From: a virus
Direction: 5' to 3' (one strand)
DNA length: 64,000 bases
IMG/VR virus record: IMGVR_UViG_3300024308_000023
Span: 51,142-115,141 of that record
A program made the translations under genes and the position numbers. Below, piece after piece: positions 32,256 through 41,894 of the stretch (the first letter of the stretch is position 1; each line of letters opens with the position of its first letter). The notes beneath the pieces are model-generated. The model searched no databases. It saw nothing but the letters and a program-made list of their open reading frames with translations, and was not told where the DNA came from.

Positions 32256-34542
32256 AATCGCTCTAGTTGAGACAAAGCCTAGTAGAACCAACTTTAATTC
32301 TGCGTTTGAGAACGCCTTCGAATTCGATAGATTTGCTCTGTGTTCAGATGCATCCATTAAAAAAGTACTAAAAAAGGATGTGGACATTGAGATTGACGTA
32401 GACGATTATGACTGGATTATTCTGGTCGGGTCGGATGCTTTTAAGTATTTCACGAAGAACTCATCCGTCACTGAATACAGTGGTAAAGTTGTAGATAAGA
32501 AGTTTATTCCTATTATCAACCCAGCTATGCTAAGTTTTAAGCCAGAAGCTGAAAGACTATGGCAAGAGTCTAGAAAAAGCCTCACGGCTTATGTAACTGG
32601 GCAAACAGAAGCAGTAGATCATTACGATGATAGTCGTTTCTTTGGTATTACTGACGAAGCCGAGGCTATTAAATACGTTCAGGAAGCTCTGGACAGCCCC
32701 AACCCTTTCGTAGCACTCGACTCTGAAACTACAGCTCTTTGGGTGAGAAACGGTTACGTTCTAGGTATTAGTCTTTGTTATCGTAAGGACTATGGTGCAT
32801 ACATTGCTAGCGATTGTATCACGGATACGGTTAGTGCAATGCTGCAGGAGCTTTGGTATAAGAAGACGGTAGTTTTTCATAATGCTAAGTTCGACCGAGC
32901 GTTCTTAAGTTTCCACTTTGGCTGGGAGTTCCCTAACTACGAAGATACGATGCTTCTGCACTACCTTCTGGATGAAAATCCTGGTAATCACGGTCTTAAG
33001 CAGCTAGCTCTTAAATATACTCAGTACGGCGACTACGAAAAGCCAATGTACGACTTCATTGAGGAGTATAGAAAGAAGCATGGAATCTTAAAAGATGACT
33101 TTACTTTTGATCTTATTCCTTTTGATATTATTAAGGTATACGCGGCAATTGACTCCGTAGTTACCTTTATGCTGTACATCAAGTTCAAGCCTGCAATTAT
33201 GAAAAACCCCAAGCTTTTGTGGGTTTACGATAATATCCTCATTCCTGGAAGCACATTCCTAGAATATATTCAGGATAATGGGGTTCCTTTTGATAAGCAG
33301 CGACTGTTAAAAGCTCAGCTTATGATGCAGTCTGACATTGATGCGGCAGTAGCTAAGCTATATGAAAATCCGATCATTCGTCAGTTTGAAGAAGCACAGG
33401 GGAAGGAATTTAACCCCAACAGCACTCAGCAGCTTCGAAAGCTCTTGTTCGATTTTATCGGACTTAAACCTACAGGCAAGAAGACAGCGACAGACGCTGA
33501 CTCTACAGATGCTGAAGTTCTGAAAGAGCTATCTGAACAAAGTGAAGTACCAGGTCTTATTCTTGATATTCGTAAAAAGTCCAAGATTAAGAACACCTAT
33601 CTAGATAAAATTATCCCTCAGTTGGATAGAGATTCTAGGCTTCGTACCGGCTTCAATCTGCACTCTACTACCTCTGGGCGTCTGTCGTCTTCTGGTAAGA
33701 TGAATATGCAGCAGCTTCCGCGAGACAATCCAGTAGTTAAGGGAGCCATTAAGGCACGTCCTGGGTATAAGATTGTTTCTATGGACTTGACCACCGCGGA
33801 AGTTTACGTAGCCGCGGTGTTGTCTAAAGATAAAAAGCTTATGGACGTTTTCCGTAAAAAGGGCGACTTCCACTCTACCATTGCTAAGATGGTATTTAAG
33901 CTTGATTGTCCTGTTGAAGACGTAAAAGTCAAATACCCACTACTTCGTCAGGCTGCTAAGGCTATTACCTTCGGTATTATGTATCAGGCCGGTCCTCCAA
34001 AGATCGCTGCGCAGATTACCAAAGACTCTGGTCAGTATTGCTCTACCGAGCAGGCGCAGGAATATATTACGGGCTACTTTAAGGAGTTCAGCTCCCTGCG
34101 TAGGTGGATCGACGAAAACAAGAAGTTCATTGCTGCCAATGGTTATTGTTATAGCCACTTCGGCCGTAAGCGTCGTTTGCCAAACGTTCACTCTAGTGAT
34201 CGTGGTATTCAAGGTCACACTGTTCGTTCTGGTATTAACTTCTTAGTTCAGTCTACGGCGTCGGACGTTAACGTTCTAGGTGCTATTGATATGCGTCACT
34301 GGATTCTTGAGAGAGGTTCCAAGGCTCGTATCTTCGCTCTAGTTCATGACTCTATCCTAGCTGAAGTACCGGAGGATGAGGTCGACGAATACGTAACTGC
34401 TCTTAAGGAGTTCATCGAAAAGGATCGTGGGGTATCTATCCCAGGTTGTCCTATCGGTTGTGACTTTGAAATTGGCGACGACTATTCCTTTGGTAAGTAC
34501 GAAAAGTACGAGGCAGAGTGGGATGCAGAACGAGAAGTATAA
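32248..34542 (+). CDS. DNA polymerase, family A
   Basis: 764 aa. After a ~120-residue N-terminal extension comes a 3'-5' exonuclease domain: VALDSETTAL (ExoI), FHNAKFDRAF (ExoII) and VYAAIDSVVT (ExoIII). The polymerase domain has TTSGRLSSSGKMNMQQLP, motif A (IVSMDLTTAEVYVAA), motif B (RQAAKAITFGIMYQAG) and motif C (LVHDSI). It should be the replicative polymerase, as in T5. There is no 5'-3' exonuclease domain; that activity is encoded at 42783. Confidence 0.96.
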   Translation: MARIALVETKPSRTNFNSAFENAFEFDRFALCSDASIKKVLKKDVDIEIDVDDYDWIILVGSDAFKYFTKNSSVTEYSGKVVDKKFIPIINPAMLSFKPEAERLWQESRKSLTAYVTGQTEAVDHYDDSRFFGITDEAEAIKYVQEALDSPNPFVALDSETTALWVRNGYVLGISLCYRKDYGAYIASDCITDTVSAMLQELWYKKTVVFHNAKFDRAFLSFHFGWEFPNYEDTMLLHYLLDENPGNHGLKQLALKYTQYGDYEKPMYDFIEEYRKKHGILKDDFTFDLIPFDIIKVYAAIDSVVTFMLYIKFKPAIMKNPKLLWVYDNILIPGSTFLEYIQDNGVPFDKQRLLKAQLMMQSDIDAAVAKLYENPIIRQFEEAQGKEFNPNSTQQLRKLLFDFIGLKPTGKKTATDADSTDAEVLKELSEQSEVPGLILDIRKKSKIKNTYLDKIIPQLDRDSRLRTGFNLHSTTSGRLSSSGKMNMQQLPRDNPVVKGAIKARPGYKIVSMDLTTAEVYVAAVLSKDKKLMDVFRKKGDFHSTIAKMVFKLDCPVEDVKVKYPLLRQAAKAITFGIMYQAGPPKIAAQITKDSGQYCSTEQAQEYITGYFKEFSSLRRWIDENKKFIAANGYCYSHFGRKRRLPNVHSSDRGIQGHTVRSGINFLVQSTASDVNVLGAIDMRHWILERGSKARIFALVHDSILAEVPEDEVDEYVTALKEFIEKDRGVSIPGCPIGCDFEIGDDYSFGKYEKYEAEWDAEREV

Positions 34543-35086
34543 AGAGTATATAGGGGAAATTCCTCATAATACACTTCGTACTTGGTACGCCCAACTCATG
34601 GCTGACACCCCGTGGCAGCATGTGGGTTGGGCGGGAGCCGCTAAAGAGCCTTTTAGGCACTGGGCGGCTTACCCTGAGTTCGGAGGGTTGATAAAAACTA
34701 TATGGGATTGTATGAATTTTTCCTTTAAACAGGATGGATTTAATATCAAGCCAGATAGAGTTATTATGAATCTATACAATCATGGTGATAGCAGCTGGCT
34801 ACATAAAGATACGGATAAGCCTAGCTGGACCGCTATGATCTACATGAATGATTACTGGGATCTTAACTGGGGCGGAGATACCGTCCTCGTGGAAGACAAC
34901 GAGATAGTTAAAGCGTTTGCTGCAACTCCCGGTAAGTTTATTATATTTAGAGGCGATATGCTTCACGGAGCGAGGCCGGTATCTCGCGAAGCGCCTTATC
35001 CCAGATTTGGCATAGCTTTTCAATGTGTTGAGGACATACAAGGATCTGCCAAAGATCAAGTTTCCAGTTTACATTCTCCCCTCTAG
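34523..35086 (+). CDS. 2-oxoglutarate/Fe(II)-dependent oxygenase (187 aa)
   Basis: ATG 34523 overlaps the polymerase 3' end by 20 bases. WLHKDTD holds the iron-binding H-x-D, HGARPVS the distal His, and YPRFGIAFQ the arginine that binds 2-oxoglutarate; together these complete the double-stranded beta helix site. The substrate is unknown: a hydroxylase for protein, nucleic acid or modified base. Position after the polymerase favours a DNA-related role. Confidence 0.85.
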   Translation: MQNEKYKEYIGEIPHNTLRTWYAQLMADTPWQHVGWAGAAKEPFRHWAAYPEFGGLIKTIWDCMNFSFKQDGFNIKPDRVIMNLYNHGDSSWLHKDTDKPSWTAMIYMNDYWDLNWGGDTVLVEDNEIVKAFAATPGKFIIFRGDMLHGARPVSREAPYPRFGIAFQCVEDIQGSAKDQVSSLHSPL

Positions 35087-35519
35087 CGATTGGTATTATG
35101 CCGACGGGGTTCTCTTTCTAGAACAACAGGTTCTGGACGAGACCAATATGCCTGGGAAAACTCTAGGCATACGAAGGGTTCAATGTGGTAGGAGAGACTT
35201 GTTCCCTCTTAGAAAAGCTATTACATCATTACCAGATTTGATAAAGTGCAAACACAAGTACTTTATTGACTCTAGAGGCTACGCATTCATCTACCAGAAG
35301 ACACAGAACGTCAAGTTGAAGTCTTACCGAATTAAAAGAATTGATGCTAAAGATGTAGCCTCTATATTGTGGCTCGAAGGAGTCCCATTTCCGTTCACCA
35401 TAGAACGTCCGCCCTTACCTGAGTACAAGTGGGCTAGACTCCTACATATGGGTGACGCCCCTTGGCTCATATACGACTATGCTACTCTTGAAGTCAAGAG
35501 TACTTACAGAAGGGTATAA
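35025..35519 (+). CDS. conserved hypothetical protein (164 aa)
   Basis: GTG start at 35025, 62 bases inside the oxygenase gene. Basic with many aromatic residues (PVYILPSSDWYYADGVLF, RPPLPEYKWARLLHMGDAP). Not recognised. Followed by the PhoH-like gene in the same operon. Confidence 0.62.
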   Translation: MLRTYKDLPKIKFPVYILPSSDWYYADGVLFLEQQVLDETNMPGKTLGIRRVQCGRRDLFPLRKAITSLPDLIKCKHKYFIDSRGYAFIYQKTQNVKLKSYRIKRIDAKDVASILWLEGVPFPFTIERPPLPEYKWARLLHMGDAPWLIYDYATLEVKSTYRRV

Positions 35520-35535
35520 TCCCTTAAGGACTATA

Positions 35536-36243
35536 ATGAGAGATAAAGCGACCAGAAAAGCTAGAAGAACACCGGGTAATAAAAAACAGAGTCTCGGTCT
35601 TGGAGAATTGGTTAGAGTTGACCCTCTAACAGATACTCAAGAAGTAGCTTTTCGTTCCTCAAATAACATGGTTTTAGACGGTTCGGCTGGTACAGGTAAG
35701 ACTTTCTTATCTATGTACAGAGGCTTGGATTCGGTTATAAATAGAGAAGAACATTCTCGACTTGTTATTATTCGCAGTAACGTAGAAACCAGAAAGATGG
35801 GATATCTACCAGGAACCGAAAAAGAGAAAGTTGAAGTATACGAAGCCGCTTATAGAGATATAGCTTCTGAGCTATTCGAGCGCGGAGACGCGTACGATAT
35901 TCTAAAGTTAAAAGGAATCGTGCACTTCATGCCTACCTCATTTATTCGAGGTACTACCCTTCGTGATGCGTACATTATTGTTGACGAATGTCAGAATATG
36001 ACCTATCATGAGCTGGACTCGGTTATTACACGAGTCGGTGAAAACTCTAAGATCGTTTTCTGCGGAGACTATTTCCAGTCAGACTTGAAGGACACAGGTA
36101 TTCTACCGTTCCTAGATGTTCTGAAAGCGATGAAGGATTTCGATTTTATTCATTTTACTACAGACGATATCGTACGTAGTGAGTTCGTTAAGAATTATTT
36201 AGTAACAAAATATCATGTACATGGTAACAAACAAATCATATGA
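35536..36243 (+). CDS. PhoH-like ATPase (235 aa)
   Basis: ATG 35536 after AAGGA. Walker A LDGSAGTGKT, IIRSNVETRKMGYLPGT (PhoH signature), FIRGTTLRDAYIIVDECQN (Walker B) and FCGDYFQSD follow PhoH, which is widespread in phages and has helicase/RNA-linked activity. Overlaps the next gene by ATGA. Confidence 0.92.
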   Translation: MRDKATRKARRTPGNKKQSLGLGELVRVDPLTDTQEVAFRSSNNMVLDGSAGTGKTFLSMYRGLDSVINREEHSRLVIIRSNVETRKMGYLPGTEKEKVEVYEAAYRDIASELFERGDAYDILKLKGIVHFMPTSFIRGTTLRDAYIIVDECQNMTYHELDSVITRVGENSKIVFCGDYFQSDLKDTGILPFLDVLKAMKDFDFIHFTTDDIVRSEFVKNYLVTKYHVHGNKQII

Positions 36244-37511
36244 AAGCAGTCCTATCTAATAGGATCTACTTAGAAGTAGCTCCTGATTATGAGGAATATT
36301 TGAAAAATGAATTAACATATGAAATTCCTTCATATGCTGATCCTACAAATCCAATCATAATCAGGAACTACGGAACTTTTAGGAAGGGTATTCTAACTAT
36401 TCCTATCGGAAGAGTAGATCTAATACCTTCCAATTATGATATTGTAGATAAGCGTATATTAAGCCCAGTGAATTTTCCTGAGTTTAAATTCTCGCTGAGA
36501 GAGTCCCAGCAAGCTGTGTATGACGATATTGATGACAATGCGTTAATAAATGCTAAGGTTAGTTGGGGCAAGACCTTTACGGGCATGGCTATAGCCGGTA
36601 AATTAGGTCAGAAAACACTAGTAGTCGTACATACTATTCCGCTAATGAACCAATGGGCGAAAGAAGTTACAAAGGTATACGGATTTGAACCAGGTATCAT
36701 AGGCGGAGGAAAAGAAAATTACTCTGCGCCGATAACGATAGGAAATGTCCAAAGTCTTTACACGCGCATGGATAAACTATGTAAAGAGTTTGGTACGGTC
36801 ATTTTAGACGAAATGCACCACGTATCCAGCCCTACCTTTTCTAAGGTCATGGACAGATCCTATGCTAGATATAAGATTGGTTTATCGGGCACTATCGAGA
36901 GGAAAGACGGTAAGCATGTAGTCTTTAGAGACTATTTTGGCAACAAACTGTATCAACCTCCTAGAGAGAATTATATGAAGCCTAAAGTTCATGTAATTAA
37001 CTCTGGTATTAATCTACCTAGCGGAGGCAACCTTACTTGGGCTGATAGAGTAACAATTCTACAGGAGTCTAGCGAGTATAGAAACCTGATATCGGCCTTA
37101 ATAAATAAGTATGTTCGCGATCAGCATATAGTTTTGGCGGTTTCTGATAGAGTAAGCATGCTTAAACACGTCGCGTCAGCGACGAACTCCGCACTTATTG
37201 TTGGCGAAACAAAAGACAGAGAGCCAGAGTTTAATAAGTTAAACACTGGAGAGGCCAAAGCACTTTGCGGTACTCAGAATATTTTCTCTGAAGGTATATC
37301 TTATGACCCACTTAGCTGTCTCATACTTGGAGCACCTGTTAATAATGTTCCTTTATTAGAACAGTTAATTGGACGAGTGGTCAGACTTTGCCCAGGAAAG
37401 CAGCAGCCAATTATCGTAGATATAAGACTTGCCGGATATACCGGCGACAGGCAGTTTATGACTAGGCTTGGGCATTATATGGAACAAGAATACGAAATTA
37501 TCCATATATAA
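36240..37511 (+). CDS. SF2 DNA helicase, UvsW / T5 D10 type
   Basis: 423 aa. SWGKTFTGMAI (motif I; unusual SWGKT), VVHTIPLMNQWAKE (Ia), VILDEMHHV (DEMH box), IGLSGTIERKDG (III), EGISYDPLSCLI (V) and QLIGRVVRLC (VI). The N-terminal ~100 residues are a DNA-binding domain of the UvsW type. Likely role: branch migration and origin use during recombination-dependent replication. Confidence 0.9.
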   Translation: MKAVLSNRIYLEVAPDYEEYLKNELTYEIPSYADPTNPIIIRNYGTFRKGILTIPIGRVDLIPSNYDIVDKRILSPVNFPEFKFSLRESQQAVYDDIDDNALINAKVSWGKTFTGMAIAGKLGQKTLVVVHTIPLMNQWAKEVTKVYGFEPGIIGGGKENYSAPITIGNVQSLYTRMDKLCKEFGTVILDEMHHVSSPTFSKVMDRSYARYKIGLSGTIERKDGKHVVFRDYFGNKLYQPPRENYMKPKVHVINSGINLPSGGNLTWADRVTILQESSEYRNLISALINKYVRDQHIVLAVSDRVSMLKHVASATNSALIVGETKDREPEFNKLNTGEAKALCGTQNIFSEGISYDPLSCLILGAPVNNVPLLEQLIGRVVRLCPGKQQPIIVDIRLAGYTGDRQFMTRLGHYMEQEYEIIHI

Positions 37512-37519
37512 AATAGTTC

Positions 37520-37548
37520 TTGACTTTTAGGGTAAAAGTAGATATAAT
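37520..37548 (+). promoter_or_regulatory. sigma70-type promoter
   Basis: AATAGTTC then TTGACT (37520-37525), 17 bp, TATAAT (37543-37548). The -10 overlaps the ATG of the next reading frame at 37547, so this promoter best serves the SSB gene at 37948. Confidence 0.88.
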
Positions 37549-37957
37549 GATCAGATATTCATGGCGAAGAATATATAGAAAGACCGGAGGAAGCTCGAAA
37601 AGGATAGTACTGGCTCTAAAAGCTATCATTAGTACATCCTTACCAAAAGATCGGTTTGATCCAATTTATAACTATTATTACACTGACTTTTCTGGAGATA
37701 GTTTCTTGCTTGATCCAGTTTCGTTATCTACTAATAGCTTTAGGTATTCACCTAAAGAAATAGCGCAATACATCGCCCTTGCATCCTTTAGAAATTACGC
37801 TTATTATAGAGCTACTAAAGATGCCAGTTTAGAGCTTCTTCACAGTCCTATAAGTGAAGACAATATTAATCAAAACAGCTTATTACGTATTCGTGATGGA
37901 AGAGTTTATTTCTATTACGAAGAAAGTATCAAAAGGAGAAATAATTTATGGCATTGA
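37547..37957 (+). CDS. hypothetical protein (136 aa), start inside the -10 box
   Basis: The only good start, ATG 37547, lies within TATAATG, so the promoter at 37520 cannot give an mRNA carrying it. Expression would need read-through from the helicase gene. The sequence is basic then acidic (IRYSWRRIYRKTGGSSKR...ENINQNSLLRI-like) and looks like a real protein. No family recognised. Confidence 0.55.
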   Translation: MIRYSWRRIYRKTGGSSKRIVLALKAIISTSLPKDRFDPIYNYYYTDFSGDSFLLDPVSLSTNSFRYSPKEIAQYIALASFRNYAYYRATKDASLELLHSPISEDNINQNSLLRIRDGRVYFYYEESIKRRNNLWH

Positions 37958-38574
37958 AGTTTGGTGACGCAGCAGGTCAGGCAGTTAAGGATCGTGCGGA
38001 TTCCTATAAGATTAAGGATGGCGTTAATTCCGTCCGTCTGGTAGGTGATCTTGTCGCTCGCTACGTCTACTGGATTAAGGGCGAGAATGGTAAGCCTATT
38101 CCGTTCGAGTGTCTTGCGTTCAATCGTGAAACTGAAAAGTTTGACAATAAGGAAAAGGATTGGGTCAAGGAATATTACCCAGACCTGAAGTGCAGCTGGG
38201 CATATGCTTCTCAGTGTATCGCTGATGGAAAGCTTGAGCTGTTCAATCATAAGAAGAAGCTGCTTGGCGCTATTCTTGACGAGGCCAAGGAACTTGGTGA
38301 TCCAACGGATACCGAGGAAGGTTGGGACATTGTATTCGAGAAGAAGAAGACCGGACCCCTTCCTATTAACGTCGAGTACGCTCTGAAGGCTCGTCAGCTT
38401 AAGAACCGTCCGCTGACGGATGAAGAGCGCGAGCTTATCGCAGACCTTAAGAGCATGGATGTGGTGCTTCCTCGCCCTACGCCTGCTCAGCAAAAGGAAC
38501 TGCTTGACAAGCTGAAGCAGGGCTCTAGCGAGAACATTGACGAAAGTGTCGATGAGGAATTCAAGGTTGATTAA
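37948..38574 (+). CDS. single-stranded DNA-binding protein (phage type)
   Basis: 208 aa, AAAAGGAG ribosome site. NSVRLVGDLVARYVYWIKG, IPFECLAFNRETE, KTGPLPINVEYAL and DLKSMDVVLPRPTPAQQKEL follow a phage SSB family I recognise from T7/N4-like and T5-like genomes. The acidic tail ENIDESVDEEFKVD is a typical SSB C-terminus for partner contact. It should coat ssDNA at the fork. Confidence 0.82.
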   Translation: MALKFGDAAGQAVKDRADSYKIKDGVNSVRLVGDLVARYVYWIKGENGKPIPFECLAFNRETEKFDNKEKDWVKEYYPDLKCSWAYASQCIADGKLELFNHKKKLLGAILDEAKELGDPTDTEEGWDIVFEKKKTGPLPINVEYALKARQLKNRPLTDEERELIADLKSMDVVLPRPTPAQQKELLDKLKQGSSENIDESVDEEFKVD

Positions 38575-39167
38575 TGACGCACTATCTATATCTAATAACT
38601 AGATTGGATGGTGAGCAATATGTCGGGGTAACTAATAACCCCGACAGACGGCTTAAAGAGCACTATTATGGGTCAGGAAATTTTAAGTTAAAAGGAGAAA
38701 AAGGTCTCAAAATAGAGATATTGCTAACAGGTGAAAAAGGTTTTATATATGCTAAAGAAGCGGAATATATAAATAAGTATAAAGCCTCTTTAAACGTACA
38801 CCCTGGAGGTTGTTTCCCCTATAATGAGCCTGACAGATCTGGCGAGAAAAACGGTAAAGCAAAGCTTACGGAGAGGGATGTTATAGATATAAGATTGTCC
38901 TATTCTAAGGGCGAAAGTCAGCAATCTATAGCAGCTAGGTATAATAGGCCTGCAGTTACTATCAGTAAAATAGTGACAGGCAAAACTTGGCCTAAGTCTC
39001 CCGGACCTATCGCTAAACCTGCTCAGGGTAGGAGAGCTAATTCTCTTACCGAGGAACAAAAGTCTCAGATCAAAGAACTGCATAATAAAGGGCTTTCCGG
39101 GCCTGAAATTAATGAATTAACTGGAATTAGTTTGACTTCTATATACAGATATAGGAGAGCGATATGA
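38574..39167 (+). CDS. GIY-YIG homing endonuclease (197 aa)
   Basis: HYLYLITRLDGEQYVGVTNNPDRRLKEH (written in parts: YLYLITRLDG, QYVGVTNNP, RRLKEH) is a GIY-YIG domain. Two DNA-binding HTH modules follow: LTERDVIDIRLSYSKGESQQ and LTEEQKSQIKELHNKGLSG. A free-standing intron-type nuclease between SSB and the SbcD-like gene; likely a mobile insertion. Confidence 0.85.
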   Translation: MTHYLYLITRLDGEQYVGVTNNPDRRLKEHYYGSGNFKLKGEKGLKIEILLTGEKGFIYAKEAEYINKYKASLNVHPGGCFPYNEPDRSGEKNGKAKLTERDVIDIRLSYSKGESQQSIAARYNRPAVTISKIVTGKTWPKSPGPIAKPAQGRRANSLTEEQKSQIKELHNKGLSGPEINELTGISLTSIYRYRRAI

Positions 39168-40120
39168 TACTATTCACCGCAGATATACACTTAAAAATAG
39201 GCCAAAAGAATGTACCCAAAGAATGGGCTATAAATAGGTACAGACTGTTTTTCAAGCAGGTCAAAGAATTAGAGAAAAGAGTTAATCTTCATATTATCGG
39301 AGGAGACCTTTTCGACAAGTTACCTAACATGGAAGAACTTGAGTTATACTTTGAATTCGTTAGTGGTATGACAGTGCGTACTTTAATCTATGCGGGCAAC
39401 CATGAAGCCACTAAGAAAGGCCAGACCTTCTTTTCTCACTTAAAAGAAGCTACCCATAGGCTAAACCCACTGGTAACTATTATTGATGAGATCTATGAAG
39501 AAGATAACTTCACGATAGTACCTTATGAGTTCATACACAAGAAAGGTGTATGGGATTCGCTAGACAAGAGCAAAGCATTATTTAGTCACATTAGAGGTGA
39601 GATTCCCCCACATGTGAAACCGGAGATTGATCTTGACCTCATCGAAATGTTCCCTGTCGTGTATTTGGGTGACTTACACAGCCATTCTAATTGCCAGCGA
39701 AACATGGTTTATCCCGGTTCCCCAATGGTTACTAGTTTTCATCGGAGCCGTGTGTCTACTGGCTACATTCTCATTGATGATAAAGATCTCACTGAATGGA
39801 CTTGGGAAGAATTCGACTTACCCCAATTGCTAAGAAAAACGGTCTCTAACGAGGCCGACATGATACCTACTAGCCCGGATCACACTATCTATGAGCTGGA
39901 AGGTGATGTAGTAGATCTTAGTAATGTGAAGACAAACGAACTACTAGACAAGAAATTAGTTAAGAGAAGTACGGATACTAGCTTGATCCTTAGTAAGGAT
40001 ATGACAATACAAGACGAGCTAGTAGAGTATCTAACCTTTGTGTTAGAACTTCCGGAGGACAAGATACAGGAGGCTGTGAGTACGTTTAATGATTACGCTA
40101 AAGACATTGGAGTGGAGTAA
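39164..40120 (+). CDS. SbcD/Mre11-type exonuclease subunit
   Basis: 318 aa. LFTADIHLKIG (D-x-H), IIGGDLFDKLP (GD), LIYAGNHEAT (GNHE), LFSHIRGE and YLGDLHSHSN (GD-x-H-x-H). With the SbcC-like partner overlapping next, this is the T5 D12-type Mre11/Rad50 nuclease that processes DNA ends and replication intermediates. Confidence 0.92.
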   Translation: MILFTADIHLKIGQKNVPKEWAINRYRLFFKQVKELEKRVNLHIIGGDLFDKLPNMEELELYFEFVSGMTVRTLIYAGNHEATKKGQTFFSHLKEATHRLNPLVTIIDEIYEEDNFTIVPYEFIHKKGVWDSLDKSKALFSHIRGEIPPHVKPEIDLDLIEMFPVVYLGDLHSHSNCQRNMVYPGSPMVTSFHRSRVSTGYILIDDKDLTEWTWEEFDLPQLLRKTVSNEADMIPTSPDHTIYELEGDVVDLSNVKTNELLDKKLVKRSTDTSLILSKDMTIQDELVEYLTFVLELPEDKIQEAVSTFNDYAKDIGVE

Positions 40121-41894
40121 TTGTTTCAGCTACGGCCCCAATAATAAACTGGATCTAACCTCTGATACTGTTACACAGATCTTAGGACTGAACGGAATGG
40201 GGAAATCCTCCATTCCGTTAATTATTGAAGAAGCAATATTTAATAAAAACTCCAAAGGTATTAAGAAGGCGGATATTCCTAATAGATACCTTAAAAAGGG
40301 CTATAATATAAAACTAACTTTCGATAAAGATGATAGTGAATATGAGATTCATATTGATCGAAAGGCAGCAACCGTAAAGGTTAAACTAATTAAAAATGGC
40401 GAAGATATCAGTAGTCATACTGCTACCAATACCTTTAAAGCCATCGAAGAGATTGTTGGGCAAGATTTCAAGACATTCTCTCAGCTAGTATATCAGAATA
40501 CTAACACTAGCTTACAATTCTTGGTAGCTACCGATACTAACCGCAAGAAGTTCTTAATTGATCTACTGCAGTTAGAGCAGTATGTAGCACTGTTTGAATT
40601 GTTCAAGGAAGCTGTTAAGCAACATGCAGGAACTGTATCTAAGATACAGGGACAGATCGCTACAGTAGAAAAATGGATAGCGCAAAATAGCCTGCAGGAC
40701 ACATCTATAAAGGAGTTAATTCCCGTAGATGATCTTGATTTGTCAAGCGATGAAGCAGAGGTAGCAAAGCTATCCTTGGAAATCACCAACATTGACAAGA
40801 CCAATAGAGCTATCAATAAGAACAACCAGTATAAAGAATTGCTGGCAGCTATAAATATAGAAGAAATCAATGCTATCGAAGCTGAGCCTACTTTGTCCTA
40901 TGACGACGAACAATCTCAGCTAGGCGGACTAGAGTCGGAAAAGCTTCGTATAACTAAGTCTATTAGAAACCTTAATAGCTTAGGAGATACTTGTCCTACT
41001 TGTGAGCAAAGCATTGATCCCGACTTCAAACAAAAGCTAATAGAAGGAGATAAAGCATCTCTGAAATCGGTGGAGTCAAAAATTGAAGAAATTAAAAAGA
41101 CTATTGACTCTATTAAGTCTAATAACTCTAGGTACAAACATAAGCAGGACAGTATCAAGGAATGGGAGGAGTTATTTTCTTCAATCAACAAGACTCTGCC
41201 CTCAGCAACAATCAACAAGCAAGACTTAGTTGATGAACTTTCTAATCTAAGCATCAGAATATCTAATGCTAGAGATAAGCTGAAAAAGATAACTCAGCAA
41301 AATCAAGAAGTTGCGAAGCACAATTCTAGAGTTAATGTCTTTTTAGAGCAGTCTGATAAGTTCCAAGAGGAACTGGCGGAATACTCTGCCAAGCTCGACA
41401 AAGAGTTGGCTAATCTTAACAACTTAGAGTTGCTTAAGAAATCGTTTAGTACTAATGGTTTAGTCGCTTATAAGATCGAGAACATGGTGAAAGACCTGGA
41501 AGAGCTTACGAACGATTATCTTGCTGAACTCTCCGACGGCCGCTTTACTATTGAGTTTAGTGTTATGTCAGACAAACTCAATGTTAATATTACCGATAAC
41601 GGCAATAACGTTGACATACTTGCTCTATCTTCTGGTGAGTTGGCACGTGTTAACACGTCTACTCTTCTCGCGCTGCGAAAGTTAATGAGCAGTATCTCTA
41701 AGTCTAGAATTAATGTTCTATTCTTGGACGAAGTTATCAACGTTCTTGATGAGGCAGGTAGGGAAAAACTAGTGGAAGTTCTTCTAAATGAAGAGCTAAA
41801 TACCTACATTGTTTCTCACGGCTGGAGTCACCCACTATTGACCAAGCTTGAAGTTATCAAAGAGGATAACATCAGTAGGATTGAGCATGACTGA
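40089..41894 (+). CDS. SbcC/Rad50-type ATPase subunit
   Basis: 601 aa. Walker A LGLNGMGKSS near residue 35, long coiled coils, zinc hook CPTC near residue 305 (DTCPTCEQSID), ABC signature LSSGELARVN, Walker B VLFLDEVINVLD and a switch His (IVSHGW). Overlaps the SbcD-like gene by 32 bases, so the two are made together. Confidence 0.93.
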   Translation: MITLKTLEWSNCFSYGPNNKLDLTSDTVTQILGLNGMGKSSIPLIIEEAIFNKNSKGIKKADIPNRYLKKGYNIKLTFDKDDSEYEIHIDRKAATVKVKLIKNGEDISSHTATNTFKAIEEIVGQDFKTFSQLVYQNTNTSLQFLVATDTNRKKFLIDLLQLEQYVALFELFKEAVKQHAGTVSKIQGQIATVEKWIAQNSLQDTSIKELIPVDDLDLSSDEAEVAKLSLEITNIDKTNRAINKNNQYKELLAAINIEEINAIEAEPTLSYDDEQSQLGGLESEKLRITKSIRNLNSLGDTCPTCEQSIDPDFKQKLIEGDKASLKSVESKIEEIKKTIDSIKSNNSRYKHKQDSIKEWEELFSSINKTLPSATINKQDLVDELSNLSIRISNARDKLKKITQQNQEVAKHNSRVNVFLEQSDKFQEELAEYSAKLDKELANLNNLELLKKSFSTNGLVAYKIENMVKDLEELTNDYLAELSDGRFTIEFSVMSDKLNVNITDNGNNVDILALSSGELARVNTSTLLALRKLMSSISKSRINVLFLDEVINVLDEAGREKLVEVLLNEELNTYIVSHGWSHPLLTKLEVIKEDNISRIEHD

